A stretch of DNA of 30,047 bases from the IMG/VR virus record IMGVR_UViG_3300046787_000693, positions 1-30,047 of that record; one strand, written 5' to 3'. Positions 8,708 to 16,628 of the stretch are shown here, in pieces. Origin of the DNA: a virus. The notes below the pieces were generated by a model. It ran no database searches. It worked only from the letters and a program-made list of their open reading frames with translations, and was not told the origin of the DNA. A program made the translations under genes and the position numbers. Position 1 is the stretch's first letter; every line of letters begins with the position of its first letter.

Positions 8708-8739
8708 GGAACCCTTGAATTCATCTTGGGTTCCTTTTT
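8708..8739 (+). terminator. Rho-independent terminator after the gp32-like gene
   Basis: A perfect 7-bp stem GGAACCC (8708-8714) / GGGTTCC (8728-8734) with a 13-base loop is followed by five Ts (8735-8739). It lies 12 bases after the gp32-like stop codon and 12 bases before the uvsX start, making the gp32-like gene a separate unit. Partial readthrough into uvsX is likely unless a promoter overlaps this gap. Confidence 0.8.
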
Positions 8740-8751
8740 AAAACAAACAAC

Positions 8752-9765
8752 ATGGCAGGTATAAAAAAGAATGACTTTTCCGCTTTAAAGAAAAAGTTCT
8801 CTAAAGAAGCCTCTTTCAAAGCCGAAAGATTCTTCGATTTAGGAAACGCTTTCTTAGAAGCAACGGGGTTACCCGGTCCAGCAATGGGACACATAAACAT
8901 GTTACTTGGTCATTCAGATACAGGTAAAACCACAGCTTTAGTGAAAACTGCCGTTGATGCTCAAAAGAAAGGAATTCTTCCTGTCTTTATTATCACGGAA
9001 CAGAAATGGGATTTCCCACACGCTAAATTGATGGGGTTTGAATGTGAACAAGTGGTAGATGAAGAAACAGGAGCAATTGATTGGGATGGTTTTTTCCTTT
9101 TCAACAATAACTTCCAATACATCGAACAAATTACAGATTACATAAACGAATTACTTGACGCACAAGCGAAAGGTGACATACCACACGATATGTTGTTTTT
9201 ATGGGATTCTGTGGGTTCTGTTCCATGTAAAATGACTTTTGATGGTAAAGGTGGTAAACAACATAATGCGTCTGTATTATCGGATAAAATCGGAATGGGT
9301 CTGAATCAACGTATTTCAGGTTCAAGAAGAACTGACAATGATTATACAAACACGTTAGTAATTGTTAATCAACCATGGGTAGAATTACCTGACAATCCAT
9401 TCGGTCAACCAAAAATTAAAGCTAAAGGTGGTGAAGCCATTTGGTTAAACTCAACGTTAGTGTTTTTATTTGGTAATCAGAAAGGTGCGGGAACAACTAA
9501 AATCTCAATCACTAAAGATAAGAGAAAAGTTAAAATCGCAACAAGAACTAAAATCTCAATTATGAAAAACCACGTAAATGGTTTAGGATATGAAGACGGA
9601 CGTATCTTGGTAACATCTCACGGATTTATGCCGGGTAGAGATGATGTTGAAGAGAAAAAATCAATCGAAGACTACAAAAAAATCTCAGGAGATTATATTA
9701 GTGAAAGATTGGGTGTTAGTGTTGCAGACATCGCAGACGTGAAAGTTGTAACAGAAGAAGAGTAA
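8752..9765 (+). CDS. uvsX: RecA-like recombinase, UvsX family (337 aa)
   Basis: An ATP-dependent strand-exchange protein for recombination-dependent replication and repair. Walker A is GHSDTGKT at residues 53-60. The following FIITEQKWDFPHAKLMG (about 79-95) contains the acidic residue expected to activate water. Walker B is MLFLWDSVG at 147-155. The L1/L2 region includes KGGKQHNASVLSDKIGMGLN and NQPWVELPDNPFGQPK, with a KGGEAIW stretch typical of RecA-type proteins. T4 UvsX is about 391 aa, so this version is shorter. The C-terminus is acidic. ATG 8752 follows AAAACAAACAAC with no Shine-Dalgarno sequence. It is the first gene after the gp32-like unit, and its partner at the fork would be the gp32-like protein. 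No UvsY-like mediator was recognised in the window. Confidence 0.9.
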   Translation: MAGIKKNDFSALKKKFSKEASFKAERFFDLGNAFLEATGLPGPAMGHINMLLGHSDTGKTTALVKTAVDAQKKGILPVFIITEQKWDFPHAKLMGFECEQVVDEETGAIDWDGFFLFNNNFQYIEQITDYINELLDAQAKGDIPHDMLFLWDSVGSVPCKMTFDGKGGKQHNASVLSDKIGMGLNQRISGSRRTDNDYTNTLVIVNQPWVELPDNPFGQPKIKAKGGEAIWLNSTLVFLFGNQKGAGTTKISITKDKRKVKIATRTKISIMKNHVNGLGYEDGRILVTSHGFMPGRDDVEEKKSIEDYKKISGDYISERLGVSVADIADVKVVTEEE

Positions 9766-9783
9766 CCTTTAATAAAAAAATAA

Positions 9784-10806
9784 ATGCCCGTTTTACTTGT
9801 TGATGGTGACAATTTACTTACGATTGGATTTTATGGTGTAAAGAACTACTTCTATAGGGGTACACACATTGGGGGAATATATCATTTCCTTAACACTCTT
9901 AGAAGGTCATTCGAAACATATCATTTAGATAAGATTGTAGTATTTTGGGACGGTCATGAAGGTTCTCAAACCAGAAGAAAAATTTATTCTCACTACAAAG
10001 AGAATAGGAAACAAAGAATAAGGACCGAAGAAGATTTAAACTCATACAATTACCAAAGAGATAGAGTTAAACAATATCTCGAAGAATTGTTTGTTAGACA
10101 AGGTGAATATGAATACTGTGAAACAGATGACTGTATTGCGTATTATACTCAAATGTCTACCAATGAAAAAATGATAGTTTATTCTTCTGACGGTGACTTA
10201 ACACAACTTGTTTCAGAGACGACACAAATCTACAATCCGTCTCACCAAAAGTTATACAAAAAAAACGATACAATTGTTTATGACCACGAAGATATTTTAA
10301 TAGAAAATGTTAAATTGGTCAAGATGATGTGTGGAGATTCTTCAGATAATATTGCAGGAATAAGAGGGATGGGAGTTAAAAGATTCCTGTCTTTACTTCC
10401 TGAACTAAGAACTGAACCTCTCACCATCCAAAACGTTAAAGACAGATGTAATTTTATATTCGAACAAGATAAGAATAATAAGTTAGTCACAAATCTATTA
10501 ACGGGAGTAACCAAACATGGTGTATTAGGAGAAGAATTTTTCGACGTGAATAATCGAATTGTAAGTTTGGACGAACCGTATTTAACGGATGAGGCAAAAG
10601 AGAACATTAATTTATTAATGAATGAATCATTGGACCCAGAGGGTAGGTCATATAAAAACACAATGAAAATGATGATGGAGGATGGTTTATTTAATGTGTT
10701 ACCAAAATCAGATGACGCATGGATAAAGTTCCTCAACCCCTTCCTCAGATTAACAAGAAAAGAAAAAAATAACAAAAAAACAATCAAAATTAGACAGTAT
10801 GAGTAA
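9784..10806 (+). CDS. rnh: 5'-3' exonuclease / flap endonuclease, T4 RNase H-like (340 aa)
   Basis: A FEN-family nuclease that removes RNA primers and flaps behind the replication fork. The acidic metal-binding residues are visible in order: D7 and D9 (LLVDGDN), D56 (VFWDGHEG), E113, D115 and D116 (CETDDCIA), D136 and D138 (SSDGDLTQL), and D185 and D188 (CGDSSDNIAGIRGMGVKR). The last stretch is followed by the helix-hairpin-helix region that contacts DNA. Length is close to T4 RNase H (305 aa), with a Lys/Arg-rich C-terminus. The start follows a TAATAAAAAAATAA leader 18 bases after uvsX. The 3' end overlaps the next gene by 8 bases, so the two are translationally coupled. Confidence 0.87.
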   Translation: MPVLLVDGDNLLTIGFYGVKNYFYRGTHIGGIYHFLNTLRRSFETYHLDKIVVFWDGHEGSQTRRKIYSHYKENRKQRIRTEEDLNSYNYQRDRVKQYLEELFVRQGEYEYCETDDCIAYYTQMSTNEKMIVYSSDGDLTQLVSETTQIYNPSHQKLYKKNDTIVYDHEDILIENVKLVKMMCGDSSDNIAGIRGMGVKRFLSLLPELRTEPLTIQNVKDRCNFIFEQDKNNKLVTNLLTGVTKHGVLGEEFFDVNNRIVSLDEPYLTDEAKENINLLMNESLDPEGRSYKNTMKMMMEDGLFNVLPKSDDAWIKFLNPFLRLTRKEKNNKKTIKIRQYE

Positions 10807-11248
10807 TCAACAATTAGACATTACGAAATTCGAGTTCCTTTTATCTTTAGACGGTAATATTATTTGCCAAAGATACTTCAATGTAAAAGATCACGTTAGC
10901 CAAGCTAGACGTTCGATGGATTTACACTATTATGTACAAAATATTTGTGACGATATTTCAGAAGATTTGAAAATGAAAAGTTCCAATTATTTGTGTGAAA
11001 ATCAAAACTATTTCCTATCTTCGGAGTTTGTGGAAGATGCCCCTGAAAAGGACAAAGAGCATTTTTTATTGGAAATAAAAATAGGTGAAGAGGTATTTAT
11101 TCAAAGAATATTTCCAGCTTATTGGTACCACCCAAAAGTTAGATATACGGTTGACATCCGACCAAATTTAAAAAGAATTTTATCCGATTTAACAGATATC
11201 TTATCTTCAGAAGATTTGGAAACAACCTATCTACAATACGAACTATAA
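10799..11248 (+). CDS. Unknown protein with two similar halves in the replication operon (149 aa)
   Basis: I do not recognise this protein. Residues about 13-57 and 89-135 look like two copies of one module. Each starts with FLL and a short beta hairpin, continues to a Q-R-x-F motif (CQRYF and IQRIF), then R-x-x-M/V-D-L/I, and ends in a helix with a D-I/L pair (ICDDISEDL and ILSDLTDIL). Between them is an acidic linker. There is no membrane segment. It lies between the RNase H-like and helicase genes and overlaps the former by 8 bases. In T4 the comparable position carries small replication or late-transcription factors (dsbA, 33, 59), so a replisome or transcription accessory role is plausible but is inference from context. 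Confidence 0.65.
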   Translation: MSNQQLDITKFEFLLSLDGNIICQRYFNVKDHVSQARRSMDLHYYVQNICDDISEDLKMKSSNYLCENQNYFLSSEFVEDAPEKDKEHFLLEIKIGEEVFIQRIFPAYWYHPKVRYTVDIRPNLKRILSDLTDILSSEDLETTYLQYEL

Positions 11249-11274
11249 TTAAGAACAAATAAAAAAAAATAAAC

Positions 11275-12648
11275 ATGGAAGAAAGGAATTTTGGGTATTT
11301 AGGGTTTTCCTTCCAACAGTCGTTGTTAAAGGCGATTGTGGAAGATAAGAAATATGGTGAGACCATCATAGATGTGTTAGAGACGAAGTTTTTCGACAAT
11401 AACTCATTTAGATATATCATGGAAAACATGAAGGAGCTGTACAAAACATATGAGAAAATACCCGATTACAATACACTGGCACAGAAAATCATGGCCGAAG
11501 GTGGTAATCGTGATTCTTCCAGAGTACACATTGATACGTTAGAAACTATCAAGGCGGATGAAAAAGACACAGCATATGTGAAGGACACCGCACTTAATTT
11601 TTGTAAACAACAAAACTTAAAAAGAGAGTTAAAAAATGTTCAAAACATCATTGAAAGTGGTGAGTTCGAAGCATATAATAGAATCGAACAAATTATTCAA
11701 AAGGCATTACAAGTTGGTATCGCTGATGATGAAGGAACGGATGTATTTCATGATGTCGATGGAGCATTAGAAAAAGATTTTAGACATCCACTACCAACAG
11801 GTATTGTAGGTGTTGATAATCTGTTAAAAGGTGGTTTGGGTATCGGTGAGTTAGGTGTAGTTTTAGCACCAACAGGAACAGGAAAAACAACGTTATTAAC
11901 TAAATTTGCCAACACAGCTTACAACTTAGGATATAATGTAGTTCAAATTTTCTTTGAAGATAACCCGGGTAATATCAAGAGAAAACACTACACTATTTGG
12001 TCAGGAATTGCACCGGATGAACAACCTGAATTTGCGGAAGAAGTAAAAGTAAAAATCAGTGAAGCTCAAGAACGTTCAAAAGGTAGTTTAAGATTATTGA
12101 AGTTATCAAGTGATAACGTTACTGTATCTGAAATTAAAAACAAAATCAGAAAGATGAATTCTGACGGTGGAAAAATAGATTTACTAGTATTAGACTACGT
12201 TGACTGTATTTCATCTGATAAAGCGTCTAATGGTGAGGAATGGAAAGGTGAGGGTTCTGTAATGAGAAGTTTAGAATCAATGACCGGAGAATTCGATATT
12301 GCAATTTGGACGGCAACACAAGGTAACCGTGAATCAATTTCATCTGAAGTTGTAACAGGGGACCAAATGGGAGGTTCTATTAAGAAAGCACAAATTGCTC
12401 ACGTAATTTTGTCAATTGGTAAAACATTAGAACAAAAGGAACACAATTTGGCAACTTTAACTTTACTTAAGTCACGTATCGGTAAAGATGGGGTAGTATT
12501 CCAAAACTGTAAATTCAACAATGAGTTTATTGTTATTGATACTGAATCACAAAACACGTTATTAGGTCACGAAGAAAAGAAAGTTGAAAATAACCAAAAC
12601 CGAGCGAGAGAGGCTTTCCTTAAAAGACAAGAATTAGCTAACAGATAA
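11275..12648 (+). CDS. 41: Replicative DNA helicase, gp41/DnaB-like (457 aa)
   Basis: A hexameric 5'-3' fork helicase. The N-terminal helical domain (about 1-150) begins FGYLGFSFQQSLLKAIVED, as in DnaB-type proteins. It is followed by a linker and a RecA-type ATPase domain opening PTGIVGVDNLLKGGLGIGEL. Walker A is APTGTGKTT at residues 198-206. E229 in IFFEDNPG is the likely catalytic glutamate. Walker B is IDLLVLDYVD (301-310). A later IAIWTATQGNRES and a basic LLKSRIGKDG loop fit DnaB motifs 3 and 4. T4 gp41 is 475 aa, a close match. The ATG follows an ACAAATAAAAAAAAATAAAC leader. No primase (gp61) or polymerase (gp43) lies in this window. Confidence 0.92.
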   Translation: MEERNFGYLGFSFQQSLLKAIVEDKKYGETIIDVLETKFFDNNSFRYIMENMKELYKTYEKIPDYNTLAQKIMAEGGNRDSSRVHIDTLETIKADEKDTAYVKDTALNFCKQQNLKRELKNVQNIIESGEFEAYNRIEQIIQKALQVGIADDEGTDVFHDVDGALEKDFRHPLPTGIVGVDNLLKGGLGIGELGVVLAPTGTGKTTLLTKFANTAYNLGYNVVQIFFEDNPGNIKRKHYTIWSGIAPDEQPEFAEEVKVKISEAQERSKGSLRLLKLSSDNVTVSEIKNKIRKMNSDGGKIDLLVLDYVDCISSDKASNGEEWKGEGSVMRSLESMTGEFDIAIWTATQGNRESISSEVVTGDQMGGSIKKAQIAHVILSIGKTLEQKEHNLATLTLLKSRIGKDGVVFQNCKFNNEFIVIDTESQNTLLGHEEKKVENNQNRAREAFLKRQELANR

Positions 12649-12668
12649 AATAAAATAAAATAAAAAAT

Positions 12669-13640
12669 ATGACTGAAAAGATTTTAATGGACAACCCGGG
12701 TAGGTTCGTCTTGTTTCCAATTGAACACCACGACTTGTGGAAATTATATAAACAACAAGAAGCTTGTTTTTGGACAGCTGAAGAAATTGACTTAGGTCAA
12801 GATCTTACAGATTGGGAGAACAAACTAAATGAGGATGAAAAACATTTCGTTAAACACGTATTAGCGTTCTTCGCGGCATCTGACGGTATCGTAAATGAGA
12901 ATTTGGCAATGAATTTTGTCAATGAAGTACAATACACTGAAGCGAAATTCTTCTATTCATTTCAAATGATGATGGAGAACATTCACAGTGAAACTTATTC
13001 TCTTCTTATCGACACGTACATTAAAGATAAAGAAGACCAAAATAACTTATTCAATGCAATTGAAACAATTCCTGCAATTAAAAAGAAAGCGGATTGGGCG
13101 ATTAAGTGGATTGAATCAGATTCTTTTGCTGAACGTTTAATTGCGTTTGCTGCAGTTGAAGGTATCTTTTTCTCAGGTTCTTTTTGTTCTATCTTTTGGT
13201 TGAAAAAACGTGGTTTAATGCCAGGTTTAACATTCTCAAATGAACTCATCTCTCGAGATGAGGGAATGCACTGTGACTTCGCTTGTCACTTATTCAATGA
13301 ACACATTGAGAAGAAAGTAAGTGAGAAGAAAATTAAAGAAATTATTTGTGGAGCATTAGAAATTGAAAAAGAATTTATTTTAGAGGCGTTACCGGTTCGA
13401 TTAATTGGAATGAATTCGGATTTAATGGCTCAATATCTTGAATTCGTAACCGATAGATTATTAATGGCGTTGGGTTGTTCTAAAGTTTACAACTCAGAAA
13501 ACCCTTTTGATTTTATGCAAAATATTGCATTACAAGGTAAAACTAACTTCTTCGAGAAGAGAGTAGCTGAGTATCAAAAAGCGGGAGTTAATAATGTTGC
13601 TGAAGATTTAGATTCAGCGTTTGGGGAGGTTGATTTTTAA
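12669..13640 (+). CDS. nrdB: Class Ia ribonucleotide reductase small subunit NrdB, eukaryote-like (323 aa)
   Basis: It houses the di-iron centre and tyrosyl radical used by NrdA to reduce ribonucleotides. Aligned by eye to mouse R2, the ligands are D72 ([12 protein letters not shown]), E103 and H106 with radical Tyr110 (ENIHSETY), E164 ([12 protein letters not shown]), and E198 and H201 (RDEGMHCDF), with spacings matching mouse D139/E170/H173/Y177/E233/E267/H270 apart from a two-residue shift. Long stretches such as [20 protein letters not shown] are nearly identical to animal R2 proteins, so this belongs to the eukaryote-like subclass that Bacteroidota also carry, unlike T4 NrdB. The C-terminal SAFGEVDF is the expected NrdA-docking tail. 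Length is complete apart from the eukaryotic N-terminal extension. nrdA follows after 13 bases, giving a B-A order. No intron interrupts it. Confidence 0.95.
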   Translation: MTEKILMDNPGRFVLFPIEHHDLWKLYKQQEACFWTAEEIDLGQDLTDWENKLNEDEKHFVKHVLAFFAASDGIVNENLAMNFVNEVQYTEAKFFYSFQMMMENIHSETYSLLIDTYIKDKEDQNNLFNAIETIPAIKKKADWAIKWIESDSFAERLIAFAAVEGIFFSGSFCSIFWLKKRGLMPGLTFSNELISRDEGMHCDFACHLFNEHIEKKVSEKKIKEIICGALEIEKEFILEALPVRLIGMNSDLMAQYLEFVTDRLLMALGCSKVYNSENPFDFMQNIALQGKTNFFEKRVAEYQKAGVNNVAEDLDSAFGEVDF

Positions 13641-13653
13641 TAAATAAACAAAT

Positions 13654-16071
13654 ATGAAAGTAAAAAAAAGAAGTGGTTCCTTAGAGGAAATGAGATACGA
13701 TAAAATCACAAGAAGAATTAGTGTTTTTTGTGATGATTTAAATTTAGAATTTATTGACCCAACATACGTTACCCTGAAAGTTACTCAGGGTATCTATGAT
13801 GGAATTACAACAACAGAGTTAGATGTGTTAGCGGCCGAAACTGCGGCGTCGATGGTTACTACACATCCCGACTACGCAAAATTAGCGGGTAGATTAGCGG
13901 TTTCTAATTTACATAAAACAACACCAAAGAAGTTTTCACAATCGATAAAAGAGTTACATTCATTCATCGAACCGAAAACAGGAAAAGAGTCGTCATTAAT
14001 CGATACTGACATTTACCATTTTGTTATGGCAAATAAAGAAGTGATTGACGGAGCAATCCAACAAGAAAGAGATTTAGAGTTTGATTACTTCGGTATTAAA
14101 ACATTAGAACGTTCTTACCTATTAAAAATTGGTAACCGTATTGTTGAAAGACCACAATATCTTTATATGAGAGTTGCCGTTGGTATTTGTAAGGGTGACG
14201 TTGAAATGGCATTGAAAATCTATAATGATTTATCAGAACATTTTTATACACACGCAACACCGACATTATTTAATGCGGGAACCAAAAGACCACAAATGTC
14301 TTCATGTTTCTTAATTGGAAACAAAGGTGACGATATTGACGGTTTATTTGAAACTTTAGGTGATGTGGCAAAGATTTCTAAGTGGGCAGGAGGAATCGGA
14401 CTACACGTACATGATGTAAGAGCTAAAGGTTCTTATATTAAAGGGACAGGTGGAGAATCTGACGGTTTATTACCAATGATGAAAACTTATAATGAAGTAG
14501 CTCGTTGGATTAACCAAGGTGGTAAACGTAAAGGTTCATTTGCCGTTTATCTTGAACCATGGCACGCTGACATTTACGAATTTATTGATTTGAGAAAAAA
14601 TCACGGTAAAGAAGAAATGAGAGCAAGAGATTTATTCTTGGCAATGTGGACACCTGATTTATTCATGGAACGTGTTGAACAAGATGGTGATTGGACATTA
14701 TTCTCACCTGATGAGGCACCGGGGTTATCTGACACTTATGACACACCTGAAGACAAAGCATTCACAAGATTATATGAATCATATGAACAACAAGGTTTAG
14801 GAAGAAAAGTAGTTAAAGCGAGAAAATTAATGGATGCGATATTAACCGCACAAATTGAAACGGGAACACCTTATATGTTATATAAAGATCCGGCAAACTA
14901 CAAATCAAATCAAAAGAATTTGGGTACGATTAAATCTTCTAACTTATGTACGGAGATTATTGAGTATTCATCACCAACAGAACAGGCGGTTTGTAATTTG
15001 GCATCTATTGCATTACCAAAATATATCGTTGATGGAGTGTTTAATCATGAATTATTATACGAAAGAACTTACCAAGTGGTAAAGAACTTAAATAACGTAA
15101 TTGATTTAAACTTCTACCCAACTGAAGAAACAAAACGTTCAAACTTTAAACATAGACCAGTTGGTTTAGGTATTCAAGGTTTGGCAGATATTTTCTGTAT
15201 TTTAGGTTTACCATTCGAAAGTGAAGAGGCAGATAAATTACAAACTGAAATTTTTGAAACAATTTATTTCGCGGCTTTAACATCTTCAAAAGATTTGGCT
15301 AAAGAGTTCGGACCATACGAATCAATTGTGGGTTCACCAATTGAAAAAGGAATCTTCCAATTTCAAATGTGGAATAAAACAGATAAAGATTTATCAGGAA
15401 GATGGGATTGGAAATCATTAAGAAAAGAAGTGATTACCAACGGTGTTAGAAACTCTTTATTAGTTGCACCGATGCCAACAGCGTCAACGGCACAAATACT
15501 GGGAAATAATGAAGCCTTTGAACCGTTTACAACAAATCTTTATTCAAGAAGAACGTTGAGTGGTGAATTCATTATGATTAACAAACACTTAGTTAACGAC
15601 TTACTTAAATTGGGTATGTGGAATGACGATATTAAAAAGAAACTAATTATGGACAATGGTTCAGTTCAAAATATCCCTGAAATCCCAACTCAATTAAAAG
15701 AAGTATATAAAACGGTTTGGGAAATGTCACAAAAAAGAATTCTACAAATGGCAGCAAATCGTAGTATTTTTATTGACCAATCTCAATCATTAAATTTATT
15801 TATTGATAATGTGACTAAACCTAAATTATTGGCGGCACATTTATTCGGATGGAAATTAGGATTAAAAACAGGTATGTATTACTTAAGAACTCGTTCAGCG
15901 GTAGACGCACTTAAAGGTTTAGGTATCGACATGTCATCGAGTAAAACTGTTGAACAACCGGTAACGACACCTTCTAATAATCCAATTATAAGTGAAAACA
16001 CTCCCGAATTGGGAATGACAAATGAAAGACCAACAGATTCTCCATTTGAATGTGAGGGTTGTGGATCATAA
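13654..16071 (+). CDS. nrdA: Class Ia ribonucleotide reductase large subunit NrdA, eukaryote-like (805 aa)
   Basis: The catalytic subunit that makes deoxyribonucleoside diphosphates. Residues about 1-90 form an intact ATP-cone (KVKKRSGSLEEMRYDKI), so overall activity could be allosterically controlled. The specificity site and barrel follow. Active-site residues are visible: C218 (MSSCFLIG) and C447 (VCNLAS) as the redox pair, and N430, C432 and E434 (SSNLCTEI). Radical-transfer tyrosines are Y742-Y743 (TGMYYLRTRSA). The mobile C-terminal tail ends FECEGCGS, with C800 and C803 for re-reduction. C432-C447 spacing and order match mouse R1 C429-C444. Full length, no intein. It is the last gene of the replication block and is followed by a strong terminator. 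No thioredoxin or glutaredoxin gene is seen nearby, so a host reductant is presumably used. Confidence 0.95.
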   Translation: MKVKKRSGSLEEMRYDKITRRISVFCDDLNLEFIDPTYVTLKVTQGIYDGITTTELDVLAAETAASMVTTHPDYAKLAGRLAVSNLHKTTPKKFSQSIKELHSFIEPKTGKESSLIDTDIYHFVMANKEVIDGAIQQERDLEFDYFGIKTLERSYLLKIGNRIVERPQYLYMRVAVGICKGDVEMALKIYNDLSEHFYTHATPTLFNAGTKRPQMSSCFLIGNKGDDIDGLFETLGDVAKISKWAGGIGLHVHDVRAKGSYIKGTGGESDGLLPMMKTYNEVARWINQGGKRKGSFAVYLEPWHADIYEFIDLRKNHGKEEMRARDLFLAMWTPDLFMERVEQDGDWTLFSPDEAPGLSDTYDTPEDKAFTRLYESYEQQGLGRKVVKARKLMDAILTAQIETGTPYMLYKDPANYKSNQKNLGTIKSSNLCTEIIEYSSPTEQAVCNLASIALPKYIVDGVFNHELLYERTYQVVKNLNNVIDLNFYPTEETKRSNFKHRPVGLGIQGLADIFCILGLPFESEEADKLQTEIFETIYFAALTSSKDLAKEFGPYESIVGSPIEKGIFQFQMWNKTDKDLSGRWDWKSLRKEVITNGVRNSLLVAPMPTASTAQILGNNEAFEPFTTNLYSRRTLSGEFIMINKHLVNDLLKLGMWNDDIKKKLIMDNGSVQNIPEIPTQLKEVYKTVWEMSQKRILQMAANRSIFIDQSQSLNLFIDNVTKPKLLAAHLFGWKLGLKTGMYYLRTRSAVDALKGLGIDMSSSKTVEQPVTTPSNNPIISENTPELGMTNERPTDSPFECEGCGS

Positions 16072-16094
16072 AAATGAATAATAATCCTTAAATT

Positions 16095-16137
16095 AAAAAA
16101 TCGTAACATTTATAGAAATATAGTGTTACGATTTTTT
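16095..16137 (+). terminator. Strong terminator after nrdA, possibly bidirectional
   Basis: A perfect 14-bp stem, AAAAAATCGTAACA (16095-16108) with TGTTACGATTTTTT (16124-16137), has a 15-base loop. The A-run on the left and T-run on the right mean it could terminate transcription in both directions. It ends the replication/nrd block. Its loop contains TTTATAGAAATATAG. Confidence 0.88.
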
Positions 16138-16163
16138 GTTTATTATCATTTTAGTATTGTTTA

Positions 16164-16171
16164 TATTTATA
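16164..16171 (+). promoter_or_regulatory. TATTTATA motif before the gp25-like gene
   Basis: TATTTATA ends 3 bases before ATG 16175, in the first tail gene after the nrdA terminator. A new transcript must begin here, as the upstream terminator is strong. If the motif acted as a -10 element the mRNA would be nearly leaderless. The role is inference. Confidence 0.3.
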
Positions 16172-16174
16172 GGT

Positions 16175-16627
16175 ATGGCGGTAAAATACGGAATTGATTT
16201 TCCATTCAGAGACAGTTTAGAAGGTCACTATTTAAAAATGACAACGACACCCGAAAGAGAGGTGAGAGCAGACCTTATACATCTTCTTTTAACAAAGAAG
16301 GGTAGTAGATACTTTTTGCCCGATTTTGGAACAAGATTGTATCAATTTATCTTTGACCAAAACGATATGGTAACATTTGGTTTAATTGAAGACGAAATTA
16401 GAGAATCGGTAAGAAGGTTTATTCCGAATTTAGATTTAACAAAAATTGAAGTTATTTCAGCTGAGGATGACCCCGACCAAACAAGAACGTTCTCACAAGA
16501 TGAGGACGAACGTTTGTTTAGAGTGTCAGATAACTCAACAAAACCACATACTGCGGTGGTGAAAATAGAATACACAGTAAATAACGGAGCGTTTACAACT
16601 TCAGACTTTATAATATTAAACATTTAA
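16175..16627 (+). CDS. 25: Baseplate wedge protein, gp25/GPW-like (150 aa)
   Basis: A gp25-type protein that, with gp6 and gp53, forms the wedge core next to the tail sheath. The N-terminal KYGIDFPF leads into REVRADLIHLLLTKKGSRYF, then LPDFGTRLYQFIFDQND, the hallmark 'FG-T-x-L-x-x-x-I-F' core of the family. The C-terminal half is predicted beta strand (VVKIEYTVNNG). I chose ATG 16175. The frame can be opened 13 codons earlier at TTG 16136, but that start lies within the T-run of the terminator and would add an artificial hydrophobic stretch that family members lack. T4 gp25 is 132 aa, so 150 aa is a good fit. The gp6-like gene follows after one base. Confidence 0.85.
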   Translation: MAVKYGIDFPFRDSLEGHYLKMTTTPEREVRADLIHLLLTKKGSRYFLPDFGTRLYQFIFDQNDMVTFGLIEDEIRESVRRFIPNLDLTKIEVISAEDDPDQTRTFSQDEDERLFRVSDNSTKPHTAVVKIEYTVNNGAFTTSDFIILNI

Positions 16628-16628
16628 G

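Noticed and set aside
12669-16071. Introns, inteins or homing endonucleases in nrdA/nrdB, common in T4-like phages
   Set aside because: Both reading frames are continuous with all active-site motifs at normal spacing.
16136-16174. A TTG-started N-terminal extension of the gp25-like gene giving a hydrophobic, signal-like sequence
   Set aside because: The start would lie in the T-run of the nrdA terminator, gp25 proteins have no such segment, and ATG 16175 gives the family-typical N-terminus.
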